From: Flavonifractor sp. AGMB03687
GTDB lineage: Bacteria; Bacillota; Clostridia; Oscillospirales; Oscillospiraceae
Direction: 5' to 3'
Assembly: GCF_017811815.1 (NCBI RefSeq)
Contig: NZ_JADKZI010000002.1
Location: 310,001-374,000 of the forward strand
DNA length: 64,000 bases
In this document: one piece after another, positions 61,449 through 64,000 of the stretch
How the letters are laid out: every line of letters begins with the position of its first letter
Numbering within the stretch: the stretch's first letter is position 1
The notes under the pieces: generated by a model
The model's database searches: none
What the model saw: only the letters and a program-made list of their open reading frames with translations
What the model was told of the DNA's origin: nothing
Made by a program: the position numbers and the translations under genes

Positions 61449-62925
61449 ATAAGATGATGCAGATCAGTCCGCCGGAGCCCTCGTTGATGATCCGCTGGAG
61501 GGTCTCCTGCAATTTGGCCCGGGCATCCTCCGGCATGCGCTTGAGCTTGCCGTTGAGATCCTCGCTGACCAGTTCATGAAAGGACTTGCCAAAAATGTTG
61601 GACTGCCAGATGGCTTTGGTGTCCCCCTCAAATTCCTGGAGCAGGAAATGGACCATCTCCTCGCTCTGCTTTTCGTTGCCCACGATAGGGGAGACCTCCG
61701 TCTCGATGTCGGCCCGAATCATGTGGATGGAGGGGGCGGAGGCCTTGAGACGCACCCCGTACCGGCCGCCCTGGCGGACAATCTCCGGCTCCTCCAGCAC
61801 CAGCTCGTCGGTGCCGGGCACCACGATGCCGTAGCCGGTGGCCTTGACCTCCTCCAGGGCCCCAGCCACCTTGTCGTACTCGGTCTTGATCTTGGACAGG
61901 CGGCTCAAAAGCTCCAGCAGGTCACCGTCGTCGTGGATGGTGAAGCCCGACTGCTGGGACAGGGTGTCGTAAAAGAGGCTGCGGGGCAGCTCCAGGTCGG
62001 CGGCGGCCAGGCCGGTGCCTAGGTTCATGGAGGTGATCCGGGCCGCGCTCACCGTGTCGCAGGCCCCCATGGCCCCTACGGCCCCCTCCACGTCCCGGAT
62101 GCGCCGCATGCCCTTGGCGCTCTCCCGGATGGCGGCGTACAGGCCGTTTTTGATGGGGTGGTCCCAGGGCAGGGCGTCCACCCAGGGGGGGAGGAAGAGG
62201 TCCAGCTCCTTCACCGGGAACTCGTACAGGACACCCTTGATGATGTCGGTGACCGCGTCCTCCTCCAGCTCCAGGCAGTTGACGCACATACACGTCACGT
62301 CGTACCGGCTGGCGATGTCTGCCCGGATGGCCTGGGCCCGCTCGGACCGGGGCTGGGCGGAGTTGAGCACCACCAGGAAGGGTTTGCCCAGCTCTTTCAG
62401 CTCGCTGATGACCCGCTCCTCCGCCTCCAGGTAGTCCTCCCGGGGGATGTCGGTGATGGTGCCGTCGGTGGTGACCACGATGCCGATGGTAGAGTGCTCG
62501 GCAATGACCTTCCGGGTGCCGATCTCGGCGGCCTCGGTCATGGGGATGGGCTCGGAGAACCAGGGGGTGGTCACCATCCGGGGGGTGTCGTCCTCCAGGG
62601 AGCCTACCGCGCCGGGCACCAGGTAGCCCACGCAGTCGATGAGCCGCACCTTGAAGGAGGCACCGCTGTCCATGGTGACCTCCACCGCCTCCTCGGGGAC
62701 GAATTTGGGCTCGGCGGTCATGATGGTGCGGCCCGAGCCGCTCTGGGGCAGCTCATCCTTGGCCCGCTCCCGGCGGTAGACGTTCTCGATGCCCGGGATG
62801 ACCATGGTCTCCATGAACCGCTTGATGAACGTGGATTTTCCAGTCCGCACCGGCCCCACCACGCCGATATAGATATCTCCCTCGGTTCGCAGGGCGATAT
62901 CCTCATAGAGCTTGCGTTGTTCCAC
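61447..62925 (-). CDS. spoIVA: Stage IV sporulation protein A
   Basis: 492 residues. SpoIVA is a TRAFAC-type ATPase of the spore coat basement layer; the P-loop GPVRTGKS is at 24-31, following IALRTEGDIYIGVV, almost the same as in Bacillus. Long alpha/beta middle and the conserved C-terminal tail (IINEGSGGLICIIL), which anchors it to SpoVM-coated forespore membrane. The GTG at 62925 (GGAGG 8 bases away) is preferred over a TTG at 62931 whose spacing is too short. A sigma-E-like promoter lies upstream. Confidence 0.97.
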   Translation of the reverse strand: MEQRKLYEDIALRTEGDIYIGVVGPVRTGKSTFIKRFMETMVIPGIENVYRRERAKDELPQSGSGRTIMTAEPKFVPEEAVEVTMDSGASFKVRLIDCVGYLVPGAVGSLEDDTPRMVTTPWFSEPIPMTEAAEIGTRKVIAEHSTIGIVVTTDGTITDIPREDYLEAEERVISELKELGKPFLVVLNSAQPRSERAQAIRADIASRYDVTCMCVNCLELEEDAVTDIIKGVLYEFPVKELDLFLPPWVDALPWDHPIKNGLYAAIRESAKGMRRIRDVEGAVGAMGACDTVSAARITSMNLGTGLAAADLELPRSLFYDTLSQQSGFTIHDDGDLLELLSRLSKIKTEYDKVAGALEEVKATGYGIVVPGTDELVLEEPEIVRQGGRYGVRLKASAPSIHMIRADIETEVSPIVGNEKQSEEMVHFLLQEFEGDTKAIWQSNIFGKSFHELVSEDLNGKLKRMPEDARAKLQETLQRIINEGSGGLICIIL

Positions 62926-62970
62926 TGGCAATTCCTCCTTCGGCCATGTTAAGCCGGCGTTTTCTCTACA

Positions 62971-62999
62971 TAACTATGGGGATAAGCCGTGAAATATGC
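62971..62999 (-). promoter_or_regulatory. Sigma-E-type promoter of spoIVA
   Basis: On the - strand: GCATATT (62999-62993), 14 bases, CATAGTTA (62978-62971). The -35 fits the sigma-E consensus kmATATT perfectly, the -10 partly. spoIVA is a classic sigma-E target. Confidence 0.72.
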
Positions 63000-63004
63000 G
63001 AAGC

Positions 63005-63039
63005 AAAAAGGCGCGCCGTCCGGTGGGGACAGCGCGCCT
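63005..63039 (-). terminator. Terminator of the molybdenum hydroxylase gene
   Basis: Read on the - strand: AGGCGCGCTGTCC / GGACGGCGCGCCT, then TTTTT. It lies just upstream of the spoIVA promoter. Confidence 0.85.
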
Positions 63040-63081
63040 GTTACAAAACGTATTATAGCTTGAAATAATACAGAGGGGAAT

Positions 63082-64000
63082 TTACACTTCCCGGCCCATG
63101 AGGATCTTCTCGGCGGTGATGGGCAGAGAGCGTACCCGCACGCCGGTGGCGTTGTACACCGCGTGGGCGATGGCGGGGGAGGGGGTATTGATGACCACCT
63201 CGCCGATGGACTTGGCGCCGAAGGGGCCGTTGGGCTCGTAGCTCTCCTCGAAGTCCACCCGGATCTCGGGCAGGTCGGTGCGGCTGGGAATCTTGTAGGT
63301 CATGAAGGTGGAGTTGACCATCTGGCCCTTGGGATCGTAGTTCACGTCCTCCAGCAGAGCCATGCCGATGCCCTGGGCGATGCCGCCCTCGGCCTGGACC
63401 CGGGCCAGGTTCTTGTTGATGACGGTACCGCAGTCCACCACGCCCACGTAGTCCACGACCTTGGTCTCGCCGGTCTCCAGGTCCACCTCCACCTCGGCAA
63501 AGCCCGCCATGAAGGGCGGGGGAGAGGTGGGGCTGCAATGGCTGGCGCTGGCGGTGAGCCACTGGGTGCCCTCGCCCACCACCAGGTCCTGGGCCAGCTT
63601 GTCCAGGGTGATGGAGGTCTCGGGATTGGTGCGGTCGTACACCTTGTCGCCGTCAAACTCCGCCCGCTCGGGGTGGATGTTCAGGCGGCGGGCGCCCTCG
63701 GCGGCGATCTTCTCGTTCAGCTCGGTGCAGGCCTTCACCACCGCCGCGCCGGTGACGTAGGTGGTGCTGGAGGCGTAGGAGCCGGTATCGAAGGGGGAGT
63801 GGTCGGTGTCCACTCCGTCCACGGTGATGCGCTCCATGGGGCAGTTGAGGATCTCGGCGGCCATCTGGGCCAGGATGGTGTCGCAGCCGGTGCCCATGTC
63901 GGTGGCGCCGATCATCAGGGTGTAGTAGCCGTCGTCGTTGAGCTTGATGGTCACCGACGCGGTGTCGATGGCGGAGATGCCGGAGCCCTGCATGGTCACC
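63082..64000 (-). CDS. Molybdopterin-dependent xanthine dehydrogenase-family large subunit, C-terminal part (5' end outside window)
   Basis: At least 305 residues; the gene runs off the right edge. The segment contains the molybdenum-cofactor domain end: MQGSGISAIDTASVTIKL, MIGATDMGTGCDTILAQMAAE, GSYASSTTYVTGAAV, GGIAQGIGMALLEDV and the catalytic glutamate region GPFGAKSIGEV. Members hydroxylate purines, nicotinate or aldehydes. Whether it is a selenium-dependent enzyme cannot be told. No partner subunits are in view. It ends at a clear terminator. Confidence 0.92.
   Translation of the reverse strand, partial: VTMQGSGISAIDTASVTIKLNDDGYYTLMIGATDMGTGCDTILAQMAAEILNCPMERITVDGVDTDHSPFDTGSYASSTTYVTGAAVVKACTELNEKIAAEGARRLNIHPERAEFDGDKVYDRTNPETSITLDKLAQDLVVGEGTQWLTASASHCSPTSPPPFMAGFAEVEVDLETGETKVVDYVGVVDCGTVINKNLARVQAEGGIAQGIGMALLEDVNYDPKGQMVNSTFMTYKIPSRTDLPEIRVDFEESYEPNGPFGAKSIGEVVINTPSPAIAHAVYNATGVRVRSLPITAEKILMGREV

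Noticed and set aside
1-64000. Search for rRNA, tRNA, CRISPR arrays, insertion sequences and prophage genes
   Set aside because: No cloverleaf genes, spaced repeats, transposase, integrase or phage structural genes were seen.

Overview
The window looks like core chromosome of a GC-rich, anaerobic, endospore-forming member of the Clostridia, probably Oscillospiraceae (Flavonifractor/Pseudoflavonifractor-like; inferred from gene content and order, not from a search). Evidence: spore genes (SpoIVFA/FB-like pair, YtfJ, SpoVM, SipL, SpoIVA), clostridial gene orders (cmk-plsC-ispH/rpsA fusion, carD-ispD-ispF), c-di-AMP synthesis, strict-anaerobe redox proteins (flavodiiron protein, rubredoxin fusion, molybdenum hydroxylase) and GC-rich coding sequence. 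Nearly everything is on the + strand; only spoIVA and a molybdenum hydroxylase at the right end are on the - strand. No rRNA, tRNA, CRISPR array, insertion sequence or prophage was seen.

Layout. 1-2 kb: 3' end of rarA, then a SpoIVFA/SpoIVFB-like pair behind a sigma-E-like promoter. 2-12 kb: rplS, an inserted secreted amidohydrolase, rbgA-rnhB-yraN, a dipeptidase, thrC and a phosphoesterase. 10-18 kb: proteostasis block tig-clpP-clpX-lon-engB, then an FAH-family enzyme. 17.7-29 kb: phosphatase, site-2 protease, scpA-scpB-DUF2953-ytfJ-dac-rluB, RpiR regulator, BaiN-type flavoprotein, cmk-plsC-ispH/rpsA. 29-37 kb: carD-ispD-ispF, a DUF3343/cysteine-desulfurase-like pair, cdaA-cdaR and associated genes. 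37-53 kb: the classic Firmicute block yicC-remA-gmk-rpoZ-priA-def-fmt-(GT-C, yugP)-rsmB-rlmN-prpC-prkC-rsgA-thiN-spoVM, then sipL. 54.9-56 kb: a ferredoxin/NapH-like/ArsR operon. 56-59.5 kb: an acyl-CoA dehydrogenase-EtfA-rubredoxin fusion followed by a flavodiiron protein. 59.6-64 kb: secreted C69 dipeptidase, spoIVA and a partial xanthine dehydrogenase-like subunit.

Most notable. (1) A three-module protein (acyl-CoA dehydrogenase + EtfA FAD domain + rubredoxin) next to an FprA-type flavodiiron protein, behind a promoter carrying a perfect 8-3-8 Fur/PerR-like palindrome; together they could form a short electron path from acyl-CoA to O2 or NO. (2) An ArsR regulator with the two-cysteine layout of BigR/SqrR persulfide sensors, in an operon with a ferredoxin and a NapH-like membrane protein. 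(3) A 29-aa SpoVM and an unrecognised 54-aa hydrophobic protein upstream of SipL, with SpoIVA 8 kb away; three sigma-E-like promoters precede spoIVFA, sipL and spoIVA. (4) An ispH-rpsA fusion with a candidate internal promoter and an internal ribosome binding site that could make free S1. Functions are read from motifs and family knowledge; promoter and operator calls are by eye.
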